Made by a program: the position numbers and the translations under genes. A stretch of 64,000 nucleotides of DNA, taken from the NCBI RefSeq assembly GCF_018143015.1, contig NC_054746.1, forward strand, positions 17,599,532-17,663,531, given 5' to 3'. Position 1 is the stretch's first letter, and each line of letters begins with the position of its first letter. This document shows positions 12,201 through 22,191 of this stretch, piece by piece. The notes under the pieces were generated by a model. That model did not search any database. It saw only the letters and a list, made by a program, of their open reading frames with translations, and had not been told where the DNA came from. The stretch is from Lytechinus variegatus. Its lineage: Eukaryota > Echinodermata > Echinoidea > Temnopleuroida > Toxopneustidae.

Positions 12201-15200
12201 AAACTGAGAAGTAGACTGATCCACAATGAGTTTTCCCCATATTTCTGGCTAAATGTGGTTACCAAGGCAATGCACTCTCTGACAAAAGGTTCTTGCACAT
12301 CTTTACCTCAAGGCCAATGTGTGAGCCATAATTATTTCATGAGAATTGGTTCAAAACAACAACAACAAAAAATGATGAAGTAGTTCAAATTGCAAGGTTT
12401 TTACCTAAATTTTGCCATATAATATGTTGTTCCCATGGCAACACAATTTTGGAAACACACACAAAAAGTGCTTTGTACATCTTTACTTCAATACCAATGT
12501 GTGTGCCAAATTCCATGAAAATTGATTGAAAACTGATGAAACAGTTTGAATTGTAAGGTTTTTTTCCCCAATTTTCACCAGATAATATGTTGTTACCATG
12601 GCAACAAGATTTCTGAAAGACACACAAAAGTGTGTCTTAGACATCTTCACCTCAAGACCAATGTGTGTGCCAAATTTCATGAGAATCGGTTAAAAACAGA
12701 GGAAGTGGTTCTAACTGCAAGATTTTTACCTTATTTTTGCAATAATATACTGTTACCATGGCAACACAATTTCCAACACATGCAAAAAATGTGTCTTGTG
12801 TGTTTTGCACACCTTTACCCCAAGACCAAAATATGTACACACACACACCAACATTCAACCCCCTCCACCGTCACCCTTCGGCTTGGTTAGCATCTTCATT
12901 CAGATATTTGGTGCATTGAGATGCGAGGACAAACAGAAGATCTGTTCAAAAAGGGTCTGAATTCAAGAACTAATCCAATGCAAAATAATGCATTGCTATT
13001 GAGTTTTGCACTAGCGCTAGTCTATATACCAGACAAATCTGAACTCATAAATTCTGACATTTTCACCCATTTTTTCACTGTTCCTGCAGCCAGATTTTTT
13101 GGAGCATACCCCATTCTTAATTCTTATACATAAACAAAGGTCTGGAGAAAAAATCACGCTTTTGTCCATCGTGTCCACATAATTCCGCTAACTGACCAGA
13201 CTATATGCTTCAGTTTCTCTTTCATAGCAAAAAACATTCTTTCTGTTGTGTTTAGGACGTTTCTTATGATCAGGACATTTCTCTTCAATGCTAAGGATGT
13301 TTTATTAATACTTTTTCATACCTGAGTTTCAGGTAATATGACCAAGGTCAAAGGTCATTTAGGGTCAATTAACTCAGACCATGTTGGAGGAATCAATATT
13401 AAAATCTCAAGCAAGGTTATTATTTTGAATTGTCATAACTTTGAATGTAATTCATGAAACCTGGATATATAAGGGTAATGGTGTATCACTGAAGATCCTG
13501 ACCGAGTTTCAGGTCACATGACCAAGGTCATTAAGGGTCAATGAAAATAGTATTTTATTATCATATTAATATTTTCTAATGTGAATTATTCAATAGTTCT
13601 TTCAAAGTGAGCTCTGGTGCAATTTTGCTTCATTGCATAATGCAGGCAAGGCTGCCAGAGGTGATCCACTTGTACTTAACCATTCAGTGTCTGGATTATA
13701 GAATGTTGTATTTTCTTATTCTCTTTGTAGAGGTGAGAAATCGTGTGACTTTAAGATGTCCATCATACTAACCAACAAACTTCTCATTGAGTATGTCAAG
13801 AAAGGAGATATAGAAAGTAAGTTAAGTTGATGAATGCCAAGTAGTACCTTTATTGTAATAATATTAATATTTACATTCATTTGTGGTCATGTTAAACCCT
13901 TATGAGACTGGTGTATTTTTTAGTCTGGAAGGTCTGGCTGTCTATCATGTGATCACAACAACAAAAAACAGCGTGCATATTGCCCATTACTTCATGATTG
14001 ATCTTGATAATTGGTAACATGCTGTAGATGAAATTAGATGTTGATTTGGAAGAACTCAATTATCAAAAATGTGACGTTCGTGTGATTTCCCTATTCCAAC
14101 CTTTGCTTTCACTGAAAATCTAGAATATCTTCCTCTTCATCAGCCTTTAAAAGAGGAAGTCCTTATCTGTCACAAATGCTCAATTTCTATCACTAATTTG
14201 CTTTTAGCCAATTAAATGTTTGGTTGTCGGTTTGTTATTGATGACACTTTTAATGAAGTAGAGATGCCAGATATACTTCCATACATGTATCTGTTGTGTA
14301 TTTTAGATGCAGAAAGGTTACTAGACCAGACGTTAGAATCAGGGGAGGTCCCCAGACCATCAGGAATCAGGATGCTGTGTGAGAGATATGAACAAGATGG
14401 ACTCTTAGATACGCTCCTAGCTTTGAAGGAAAAATATGAGGAGAGAACGCAGTCTCGCTTCCCTATCGGCAAATCGGTCCTTGGAGCTTATATTGTGAAG
14501 TAAGTTATCAATTGTAGAGTGTGAGAATGAATTTGATGAAATATGTAAAAGAAAACATTCATTTGTCTTATTATTTTAAAAGCTGAGAATGAAATAATGT
14601 TGGAAAAAAATCCATTCTGCACATGTCATGTATGCACATATTTATCATTGCATTATTTCAAAGCAGATATTCTCCCAAAATTCAGATTTTGTATGAGAGG
14701 TCATCCTGAGTGTTTTTTTTTCTTCAAATAACACCATTGCAATTCAACATACATTCTTGTGCATAATTAGTGTTTGAAATGACCATTTGATAATTATAGT
14801 TCAATAGAAATAGACATAGTGCTAGAAGAATAAAGTTGCTAGCCCACAAAGAGTGCTATCATATTCAGTAATTTAGAAAACGAGATGTACACAGCAAGTT
14901 TCGGGTATGTATACTTCGTGGAATTGCCCATTGGAAGATAAGTTTACCTTTGATACTGTTGACCTTTGATCTTGTAGGGGTGATGTAGAAGGTGCAGTGT
15001 CGTACATAGAGAAGGAGCTTGAGGAGGATCCTAAGAGGTCAAGACGGATTGGTATGAGGTCATTCTTTGGTAAACTTCTTCAAAAGGGCCAGCCATTGGA
15101 TGAGGGTAAGAAAATAACTATCTGTCTTTAGCATAGTGCATAATCAGGTGTAAAACTTGGGATAGTACTTTTAATAATATGCATGCTATGTTCTTCTATG

Positions 15201-18200
15201 CTCCTATTATAAATCCTTTTGCTGTAAACCTCTAACCTCAATATGTGTTCTTAATAGGCATCTAAGAATGACATTTTGATCCATCTTTTTAAAAAATGGA
15301 AAGGAGGACTGTTGAACATTATTTGATAATAATGCTAAATATTTTTACTTGTATCGTATGGGAAATTGTTATGGGGATATATCATTTGAGCTACATGAAT
15401 GGGAATATTTGTTTTTAATTTTCTGCAGACTCTCTTATAAACGGATTCATCTTGTAGTAACAAAATATAGTCAAGTATGTTTAAATCCTCCATTCACCAT
15501 CATACTTGAAAGGTGTTTCTCTCTCTCCATGTGGCTGTTTCTTCATATTCCCATCATTGAATGTTTTTCTTTCTCATATTTCTGTATTGGTTACTCTCTT
15601 GTTTGTAGTGTATGCAATGGTGGATAGATTAGCAGCTAAAGATATAGAAGGACCAGCATGGCAGCTTCTCTACTCACATCTAGACAATGGCAAGACAGAA
15701 GGAGCCAAAGATGTCATTCAGGTAACTAGCTTGGCTTGCTACTGGCAATAGCAATTGCCACTTGGTCTACACCCTCATGGTCTATTTTCCATTTGGTCTC
15801 ATCTCGCATGGTCTTATCCTAGTTTGTCTATAACCAGTCTGTCTAACCAGTTCATAAAAGTGTATTCAATAATAATAATATAGGGTATTTATATTGCGCA
15901 CATGTCCACCTTGTTAGGTGCTCAAGGCGCTCATAAATTACCTGGCTTAGCTAGGCGTTCCTAGCACACACAGCTTTTTACGGAATTACTTCCTACCGGT
16001 ACCCATTTACCTCACCTGGGTCGAGTGCAGCACACTGTGGATCAGTTTCTTGCTGAAGGAAATTACGTCATGGCTGGGATTCGAATCCACGACCCTCTGT
16101 TTCAAAGTCTGAAGACTAATCCACTGGGCCACAACGCTCCACGACCCAATTTAGCCTATTTACTATTTTTGTCTTCTTTCCAGTTAGGCTATACCCATTT
16201 GGTCTAATTCCCATTTTGTCTAATACCACTTTGTCTATACTATTATATGAACTGTTCATGAACAAAATTATTATTTGACATAATGTGCAAATGTAAGTAG
16301 ACAAAGGGGCACAAGGTATATGTATAGAGACATGTTTTAACACTTTTTTGATAAGTGCTTGGTTTTAGAACAATTTTCCATTTAGATCTTAAGAAACCAC
16401 TGGACCATGTTGCAGTATGTATTAATAATATTTATCTTAATGTGATTCCTACATGTATGTTATTATTATCAGCATTGTTATTATTTATGGTTTATTTCAA
16501 ATTGTATCTCACGGCCACTGGCTGAATTGTACACAATTTACATTTTAAAAAAAGATACAAATTTGAAAATATGCACAACATCAAAATCCACAACAAGATG
16601 TAACATGAATGATCAAAAATAAAAGTAATTAAAAATTATAAAAAATCAGATCAGAATAAAAGTTCAGAAGTTCATATGATTTATTTTCTTTATTTTTATC
16701 TTTCAGAGATATGATGTTATCAGAGAGAAGTCCTCAGGTTTAATAGGATATGCTATAGAGATGGTAGGATCAGACAGTGATGTGGTAAGTCAATCATCAT
16801 CAAAATGTTCTCATGTCCTTTGATGTAGAAAGTTTTGAGTTGCCTCCAACTACTGAGATTTATATGGAATTATGAACTCTGAAATACTTACCGATTATAA
16901 AAGAAAAATCATGGTCTCATACATACATGTAAATAGCCTGTTTCTTCATAACTTGTAAACTGCTTGTTTCTTCGTAAATTGCTTGATTGTACACATAAGA
17001 CTTGCTTGTATTCACAATTTAGGAATCTTTTCGGTAACTGAAGTTTGATATTGGTTGATGTATGTGACAGTGGCATGATTCAATGTCAGAGTTTCTGAAA
17101 GTTTGAGCTGTTTTGTGATGAAGTATGTTCTTCCTATCATGCAATATTGGAATGTGTCTTGTTTCTCTTGTATACTAAAGAGACTAGGGTTGAATTTTGT
17201 TTTAAAGAATCAGTCATGGCTGAATGCCACCTCAATAAATGTTCTATATTCATATAGATAAAATGTACAGTTGCAAATTTATTCTCAAATCAAGGTCAAG
17301 TCTTATGCATGTAGAGCTGTAGATATTTGGTCAGATCAAGATGTCATATATAATATCGTAATACCAAGAACATTGTGATAATACACAGATGTGATCATGC
17401 TGTAATGATTTTGTTTTCCAGGAGGAGAAGATTGAGCAAGTCTTAGAAATCACCAAAGACCAGGATTATCTTGATAGATCAAAGATCTACTTCTATTTAC
17501 TCAAAGCACATGGTAAGTTTTATGTAGTGACTCTGATTGTTGAGAAAATAATTTGGTTAAACATTTACTGGCTGATTATGCTATAACATGCAATTTCTAA
17601 AAAATAATAGACCTGCATAAATGTGTGCTCAGTTATCAAACAGTTTAGAAGGAAAAATGAGGTCAATGTTGTGAAAAGTCATGTTTAAAGGTAAATGCTA
17701 GTTTTGGTAACGATATCAAAATGAGTTCGTACAGAATCCAATGAAATGACCACCTAAGTGTCTGTTTGTATAAATAAAACGTATGTGCCAAAGGATTTTG
17801 GAAGAAATTGCGTAATTGCTGAGAAATCAGCACAGGATTCGGGTAGAGAGTCGGGCCCGACATTCAAAGCAATAATTATACACTGTCCCACATGCGCTTA
17901 TCTGTGTTGTGGATCTTCAGTCTGAACATTTTTCAGCGTGGATTTCAAGATTTCACAAAGTTCAGTTTATGTAACTGTACCAGATCTAGATCCTCTAGAT
18001 ATACTGACAATAAAGCCTGGTTTTACAGACTTTCTCATGAAATCAGTGTTTACTGCAACTACAGGAATTTCTCTTTAATTGCACTTTTGATGCAGACACA
18101 TGTTTTGAGGCAGGTTGAATCCTCATATGACATTCTGTGATTGTCTTTATTTTCTCTTCCATGTGGATATATGACTGGAGACATAGAGAAATTTCAAAGC

Positions 18201-19694
18201 ATGTTCCACAAGATACCCTGTTTTATATTATTCAATATCATTCTCACAACTGGTTTATTGATGTATACTGATTGAAGCTGGTGTTTGATTTTTTTTTCTT
18301 TATAGATAGTTTCTGGTTACTATACTTGTTAGTTTTTTTTTTTTTTTAACTTTGTGTAGATATTGTAAATTGACCCATTCAGCCCTGCTGCTGGTCAATG
18401 TATGTGCATATACCAATAAATAAATGAATAAATATTGAAGGATATATGTTTATTGTTAGGTGTCGATGATAGAAGAAAAATTTTTAGATCATCATCTCTA
18501 GGTTCAACACCTCATGTCAGTTTACGAAAATGATCCATATCACATTAATGATAGCTCAATAACTAGCTTTGTCCCATGACCAGCTTCACTTAAGTCTCAT
18601 GCTGTATTGACGTAGAAATTCAACACCAACATCGAAGGTCAACACTGAACATCAGAGTTCCCAGTGACTTCATATCTATTGCAGTACTTCTGCTGCCAGT
18701 AAAGTAATATTACTTAATTATGGCATCTTTCAAAGTAATGTTTTGATTGATTTTTTTTCTGTGCTACCTTACAGATAACCAGAACAACTATCAGGGTGGT
18801 TTGATGGTGAAACAGAGGATGGAAGAAGAAGGCCTACACATGAGTGATTTCATGCTCAAGAGACTAGCTTTATTACTCACCAAGACTGGTCAACCAATCC
18901 CATTTGATGAACCACCAGTGAGTAACAAAGTCCCAGGAAGTGTTTCATGTACAGCTTTGTCAGGGATTTTCTTTGACTAATTTGCTCTCGGCCAACCGGA
19001 TGCTAGCATTTCCAGGAGCTTATAACAACTGCCAGTGAAAATTCCTGACAAATATCTTTATGAAACAGTCTTCCAGTGTTTTTGGTTCTGCTTTATGAAA
19101 TTAGTTTCTGACATAGTTTTCAGATTTTTTGATTATGATTGGGGCCCAAGACAAGTGCAGGAAACCTGCAATTTAGTACAACTGTAGAAATTAATTGCAT
19201 ATTGTATTTCACATTCTTCGTTTGAACTTTGACGCTGGGATTCAACATGGCACTTTGTGCAATAAGCTCCTGGATTAATTTGTGACTGCCTCAATTTGGT
19301 GAGAAAATTCATGTACTTGGGAGAAAGAAAAGCAGAAATTTCTCATCACTGACGACTTGATTATACTACTTTGATGGGGAAATGGGTTATGATTGTGTCA
19401 AGGAAATTATTGAATCAGGATCAAAGATTTTGTTTTCTTCACACATAATGATAGATCACTATTTCCTTGCTTTCAAATGCAATTTAATCTGTATCAAGTC
19501 TTGATGAAATCCCTGACATTGGGAAATTGATTTTTCATTTGAATGTACATTTTGAAATTAAGATCAATTTTCTTGAATTATTTTTTCCATCCCTTCCCCT
19601 GAACCAGAACCCCATCTCATTCTACAGAGAGAAGCTGAGACTGGAAGGAAAAGACAACTTACCTGAGATCAAAATCGTTGACGAGGAGAGCTGA
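219..19694 (+). CDS. LRPPRC: LRPPRC, leucine-rich PPR motif-containing protein (3' 20 coding exons)
   Basis: Exons read from AG/GT borders with continuous phase: 219-325, 1203-1355, 2187-2294, 3067-3206, 3523-3608, 4990-5194, 5614-5738, 6749-6855, 7378-7537, 7915-8072, 8763-8819, 9287-9423, 13731-13816, 14307-14499, 14978-15105, 15609-15721, 16707-16784, 17422-17512, 18775-18917, 19608-19694 (TGA 19692-19694). They give about 820 residues of tandem helical PPR-type repeats, for example the exon at 3067 ([20 protein letters not shown]) and the one at 7915 ([20 protein letters not shown]). The C-terminus, [11 protein letters not shown] followed by ISFYREKLR, resembles what I recall of the vertebrate LRPPRC end (GEPVPF-EPP-FYAQQLRKLRE). 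The known family protein works with SLIRP to stabilise and polyadenylate mitochondrial mRNAs; human length is about 1,390 residues, so roughly 570 residues lie upstream. The family call is strong; the exact orthology was not tested by search. No frame break was seen. Confidence 0.9.
571..740 (+). repeat. Dispersed repeat, same family as 13322-13673
   Basis: This intronic stretch ends in CGGCCAGAGGCATTCCACTTGT, matching at most bases the end of the repeat at 13322-13673 (CTGCCAGAGGTGATCCACTTGT), and shares the phrase TGTATCACTGAA. It looks like a diverged, shorter copy that lost the part with the AGGTCA half-sites. No coding capacity. Confidence 0.45.
3823..4645. mobile_element. Non-autonomous hAT-like DNA transposon with 6-bp target duplication
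   Basis: Termini are CAGGCCTGTGA (3823-3833) and its reverse complement TCACAGGCCTG (4635-4645). The exact hexamer ATATTA flanks both sides (3817-3822 and 4646-4651). The left end holds repeated TTTCCGCTATTTT; the right end a related TTTTCCGCTATTT. The interior is CpG-rich compared with the surrounding intron and has TGACGTCA followed by CCAAGATGGC near 4190-4208, reminiscent of a CRE and a YY1-type start motif, so it may be the 5' end of a deleted autonomous element. No transposase remains. It sits in the LRPPRC intron between the exons ending 3608 and starting 4990. Confidence 0.7.
5775..6575. repeat. Imperfect GAT/GGT trinucleotide microsatellite
   Basis: About 800 bp of ATG/GAT/GGT trinucleotides interrupted by a recurring non-repeat phrase (TACTGTAGTGATGATATGTTGC and variants near 5880 and 6265; ATATGTTGTGATAA near 6067 and 6310), which suggests a higher-order unit of roughly 240-390 bp duplicated within the tract. 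It fills much of the intron between the exons ending 5738 and starting 6749. Open frames across it are translated repeats (Asp/Met-rich) and not genes. Confidence 0.9.
8391..8640. mobile_element. Degenerate TTAA-type MITE fragment
   Basis: The stretch starts AAAGGTCGAGTTT and shares ordered blocks with the MITE at 26817-27371: GATATGCA, AGAGTC-ATGA, TTGAATTA-ACAA, TTTCAATTTTT-GCAGA and TAAG-ACT/TTAC. The right terminus is not recognisable. It lies in the LRPPRC intron before the exon at 8763. Confidence 0.5.
9544..9749. mobile_element. 206-bp hAT-like MITE, 6-bp target duplication
   Basis: The ends are CAGAGCTGCCAAGT and, inverted, CAGAGCTGCCAACT. The exact hexamer TAAAGA is found on both sides (9538-9543 and 9750-9755). 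The interior repeats TACTGATTTTCAG-like words. The termini nearly match those of the BED-finger element at 21131-22185 (CAGAGATGCCAACT), so this is probably a short derivative mobilised by the same transposase. Confidence 0.8.
10606..11385. repeat. Inner inverted repeat inside the foldback core
   Basis: The block near 10606-10672 (TTTAGAAAATG, then CTAGGAACTTAACCCCCCC) reappears inverted at about 11316-11385 (GGGGGTTAAGTTCCTAG, then TTTTCTAAAGCCCC). The mirrored arms enclose about 650 bp of AT-rich sequence. It is either a separate insertion or the innermost part of the foldback element. Long poly-C, poly-G and poly-A runs here are probable assembly weak points. Confidence 0.55.
11568..12134. 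mobile_element. TTAA-type MITE nested in the foldback core
   Basis: The left end is AGGGGAATCAAACC and the right end, inverted, AAGGGAATCAAGCC. TTAA follows the right end (12135-12138); the left flank reads ATAA, apparently a mutated copy. The length (about 567 bp) matches the other TTAA MITEs of the window. No ORF. Confidence 0.6.
13322..13673 (+). repeat. Two tandem ~177-bp units with DR1-like AGGTCA motifs
   Basis: GAGTTTCAGGT-A-ATGACCAAGGTCA begins two units near 13324 and 13502. The first contains the perfect direct repeat AGGTCAAAGGTCA at 13345-13357 followed by AGGGTCA; the second keeps AAGGTCATTAAGGGTCA. The block ends CCAGAGGTGATCCACTTGT, as does the copy at 571-740. It lies directly upstream of the exon at 13731. 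Confidence 0.65.
15752..16240. repeat. Short tandem repeat (CATTTGGTCTA-like), split by a SINE
   Basis: Both flanks of the SINE at 15869-16140 consist of degenerate 11-16 bp words such as TGGTCTA, TTTTGTCTA and CCATTTGGTCTAATT (15752-15845 and 16185-16245). They look like one array broken by the insertion. It lies in the LRPPRC intron after the exon ending 15721. Confidence 0.55.
15869..16140 (-). mobile_element. tRNA-derived SINE
   Basis: Read on the minus strand, the head starts GGAGCGTTGTGGCCCAGTGG (an A-box-like TGGCCCAGTGG) and continues to GGATTCGAATCCCAGCC, a good Pol III B box like a tRNA T arm (near 16075-16092 on the plus strand). A body without coding potential follows, and the 3' end is GCGCAATATAAATACCC with an ATT microsatellite tail (15869-15880). 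Length about 270 bp is usual for SINEs. Confidence 0.8.
17689..17862. mobile_element. Possible TTAA MITE 5' portion
   Basis: TTAA (17685-17688) is followed by AGGTAAATGCTAGTTTTGG, the same type of start as the other TTAA MITEs. A 12-bp perfect palindrome GTCGGGCCCGAC lies near 17850. No convincing right terminus was found, so this may be a truncated copy. Confidence 0.3.
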
Positions 19695-21130
19695 TGTTAA
19701 AATTGATTTAAAATGAACTCTATATTCTATCTGGATCAAAAAGAAGAACATGATGATGGAGCGTGACAGGAGACAGAGAGGGTCAGCTACGGGGCACCTT
19801 TTCAGCGACGAATGGTTGATTCTACCTAATGCCAGGGGTGGTTGAAGTAGAAAGAGATTTATAGATTGTTTTTATGATTTTGTATGTTTTATACATCAAG
19901 AGTAGTTTGAGATTTATTTATTATATTGTGATTTAGCATTGCAGTACTTAGGATGTTGAACTTGTCTTTTGTACCCATGGTAATTTTATTCATGCTGAAG
20001 AATTCCATGCGATTGTTTAGCAAAAAATTCACAGGTGAGGTTGTCTTAGTCATGCAGTGCACAGAGGGTTGTTTACAATGACACAAGTGCAAAGTGTCAG
20101 TGTTTAGGGCTTTTGCACTTCATTATGAATACCTGAAATACTATAATTACCATTGACATCACAAACCTTACCTGTGCATTATTTGTTTTTTTAAATAGGT
20201 TGGCACAGTTTGAATTCAAAGGGTGAAAATATATGGTTCAAAACCCCTCCAATTTCTAAAGATTGCACAGAATAAGAGACAACCATCTGTTTTCTATTAT
20301 GACATCACAAATATAGCCTTAAAATATGATATACGCCTCGATGGGCACACCGTTCCTTCTCTTAGATAGAAGTTGCATACAAAATGCTCAAATGTCGCAC
20401 CCAAAATGCACATCTGGAGGGTTGACTAGAATTGAAACAACATGCGATTGCCTATGCATTGGCTACTTGCTCCATCTGTTTTTATAGGAAATTGTTAAGA
20501 AAAGTTGGAGTCATGCCTATTCAACATAAAATACCCGAAAAGTAATTACGGTGAGTTTCAGTAGACCATCAAACTACACAACTCTGATATATTAGGTTGA
20601 AATAAATTATGATGTAGATAGTTTGTACTCTCTGGAATATCAAAAATATCTGTATATACGATATCTTTATACAAAGTTTCCACTGTGGCATTAGATGCAG
20701 TACTGATATACAACATGCATTTCTTCTATTTGCAGAGTTACCTAGGTGTATTTGATTCTAATTCAGTTCATGTGTTTTTTGTAAGCATTTCTCAAATTGT
20801 CTCATGAATAATGTGATCAATCACCGTAATAATAATAATGATAACAATAACAGGCATTTATATAGCGCCATCTATCTTTAAATAATCTATTCCGAAGACC
20901 AAATGTTACTTTTGGGATGATGAATCAGAGGACAGTTATATAAATCAATACTTTTCTTGATTTAGACAGACAGATATCATTGGTTACATAGGCAATTCAA
21001 TACGTTGGGACACAATTTATTAATTGTGTACTCCTTCATTGCTGTGTTGAATTAGTGGATAATGTGATCCCATTCATGCATTAAATCCTGTGGAGTCGAG
21101 GTCTACAAAGTGAACTAGTGAACCCCTATT
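19695..21130 (+). other. LRPPRC 3' UTR and downstream flank
   Basis: After the LRPPRC stop no further coding sequence is seen. An AATAAA at 20601-20606 is a possible polyadenylation signal, about 900 bp past the stop; the true transcript end cannot be fixed from sequence alone. A short ATAATAATAATGATAACAAT run followed by GGCATTTATATAGCGCC (20829-20870) looks like the 3' tail of a SINE related to the one at 15869-16140. Confidence 0.45.
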
Positions 21131-22185
21131 CAGAGATGCCAACTCTCCCGATTTCATCGGGAGGCTCCCGAAAATTCATCCCAACTCCCGCCCTTACGAT
21201 TACCATCCTTATCCTCCCGAAATTACAATTTTTTTGCATTGATCAAATTGGTTTCGAAGGACATGTATCGTCTACTAACTTTAGCATGTAGTAACTCCAT
21301 TACGTTCGCTGCTACTAAATTCTGTGTGAAAGGTAGACAAATAAGGAGCAGCGAAAAGCTGGTGCATGTGATATGCCCAACGGGAATCCACTGTGCACCA
21401 GGCCGGTAGGCCCGGCTAGCTTCGCGAGGCATGTGCGCTCGCGGCCACTGGATTTGTCGAGTCGTGCGGTGGAATATCGGTGTGTGATTTCGGCGTATTG
21501 ATGGGTTGATATTGACACGAAATGGCGGAAAATCGACAAAAGAAGACCAAGAAATGGTCTCAGAAGTATAAGACTGAATACAGTCTCCAGTACCTGTGTG
21601 TTCGGAAGTCGGAAAGAGGAATTTACCATGCATTTTGCGCAATTTGCAGCGTGGACATTTCAGTTGAGCACGGAGGTCGTGATGATAATTTGGAAGCACT
21701 TAACGTTCGGGAGCAAACGGCATAGGCCTACGGACATTGCGAAGACAAGATCTTCGAGCTCCACTAGTATCCTGTTGTCTTTATTTCACCAAGCAAGGGA
21801 CCAGCGCTGAGCTTTTCTTTACTGGATTTATAGTGGAACATAACCTGCCTATAGCCGATAGTGATAATTCCTCCTTATTATTATTGTTGAACAGGTACTT
21901 CTTTTGTCCCCTCATTTTTTTTACATGTAAAAATGCATATTTGATATTTTTTATGTTAAAAAAGTGGGAACAATGTTTATTTGAAAACATGTGAAATGCC
22001 CCAAAATAAGGGTCAGATTGCACCAGAGAGCATCTAGAAACCCAGAGCTTCCAGGGCCCTAAGGCGGGCCCTGGACCCCGGCTGCAAGGGTCGAGCGCTC
22101 CGCGCTCAAGATGTGCGCGTAGCACATAATTTGGTGGCGGATGCAAATCCTCCCTAATTCTGATTTCCAAAAGTTGGCATTTCTG
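21131..22185 (+). mobile_element. Decayed hAT transposon with BED-finger start, 6-bp target duplication
   Basis: The ends are CAGAGATGCCAACT (21131-21144) and, inverted, CAGAAATGCCAACT (22172-22185), flanked by the exact hexamer CCTATT (21125-21130 and 22186-22191). The left subterminal part has TCCCGATTTCATCGGGAGG, a small hairpin. It contains the N-terminal part of a transposase gene at 21522 but no catalytic domain, so it is an internally deleted copy. Its termini match the short MITE at 9544-9749. Confidence 0.8.
21522..21870 (+). pseudogene. hAT transposase N-terminal fragment with BED zinc finger
   Basis: The ATG at 21522 opens a basic stretch (MAENRQKKTKKW) followed by KYKTEYSLQYLCVRKSERG and CAIC, then VEHGG. 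This is the CxxC half of a BED finger. After about residue 55 the frame is lost: the next plus frame continues with KHLTFGSKRH, which would supply the two finger histidines, and the third with LFFTGFIVEHNLPIADSD, a segment typical of this hAT transposase group. So at least two frameshifts separate the conserved pieces. The dimerisation and DDE/RNase H regions are absent. It belongs to the element at 21131-22185 and is not a host gene. Confidence 0.65.
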
Positions 22186-22191
22186 CCTATT

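Larger units (their letters stand above)
9793..13200. mobile_element. 3.4-kb foldback element with long inverted arms
   Basis: The left arm (9793 to about 10470) and right arm (about 12385 to 13200) are near-exact inverted copies over roughly 680-815 bp. The tips read GTCTGGTC and GACCAGAC with TA on both sides, which would fit a TA target duplication. Each arm carries tandem units of about 165-180 bp (right-arm marks near 12314, 12494 and 12658); the right arm has about one unit more than the left. Every unit holds a GTTRCCATGGYAAC-type palindrome. The core contains further repeats but no transposase. It interrupts the LRPPRC intron between the exons ending 9423 and starting 13731. Open frames in the arms are mirror images and not genes. 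Confidence 0.8.

Noticed and set aside
10044-12890. Repeated Cys/His-rich open frames ([20 protein letters not shown] type) near 10085-10363 and 12546-12890
   Set aside because: They are mirror copies from the arms of the foldback element; frames break between units and no start, splice or codon pattern supports coding.
9793-13200. Long inverted arms as the ends of a Polinton or other large virus-like element
   Set aside because: The element is only 3.4 kb, has no capsid, polymerase or integrase trace, and its tips fit a TA-flanked foldback DNA element.
15752-16240. CRISPR-like array of short repeats
   Set aside because: Eukaryotic context, no regular spacer length and strong unit degeneration; it is a simple tandem repeat split by a SINE.
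21223-21699. 158-codon minus-strand frame
   Set aside because: It lies antisense to the BED-finger start of the hAT relic and shows no domain of its own.
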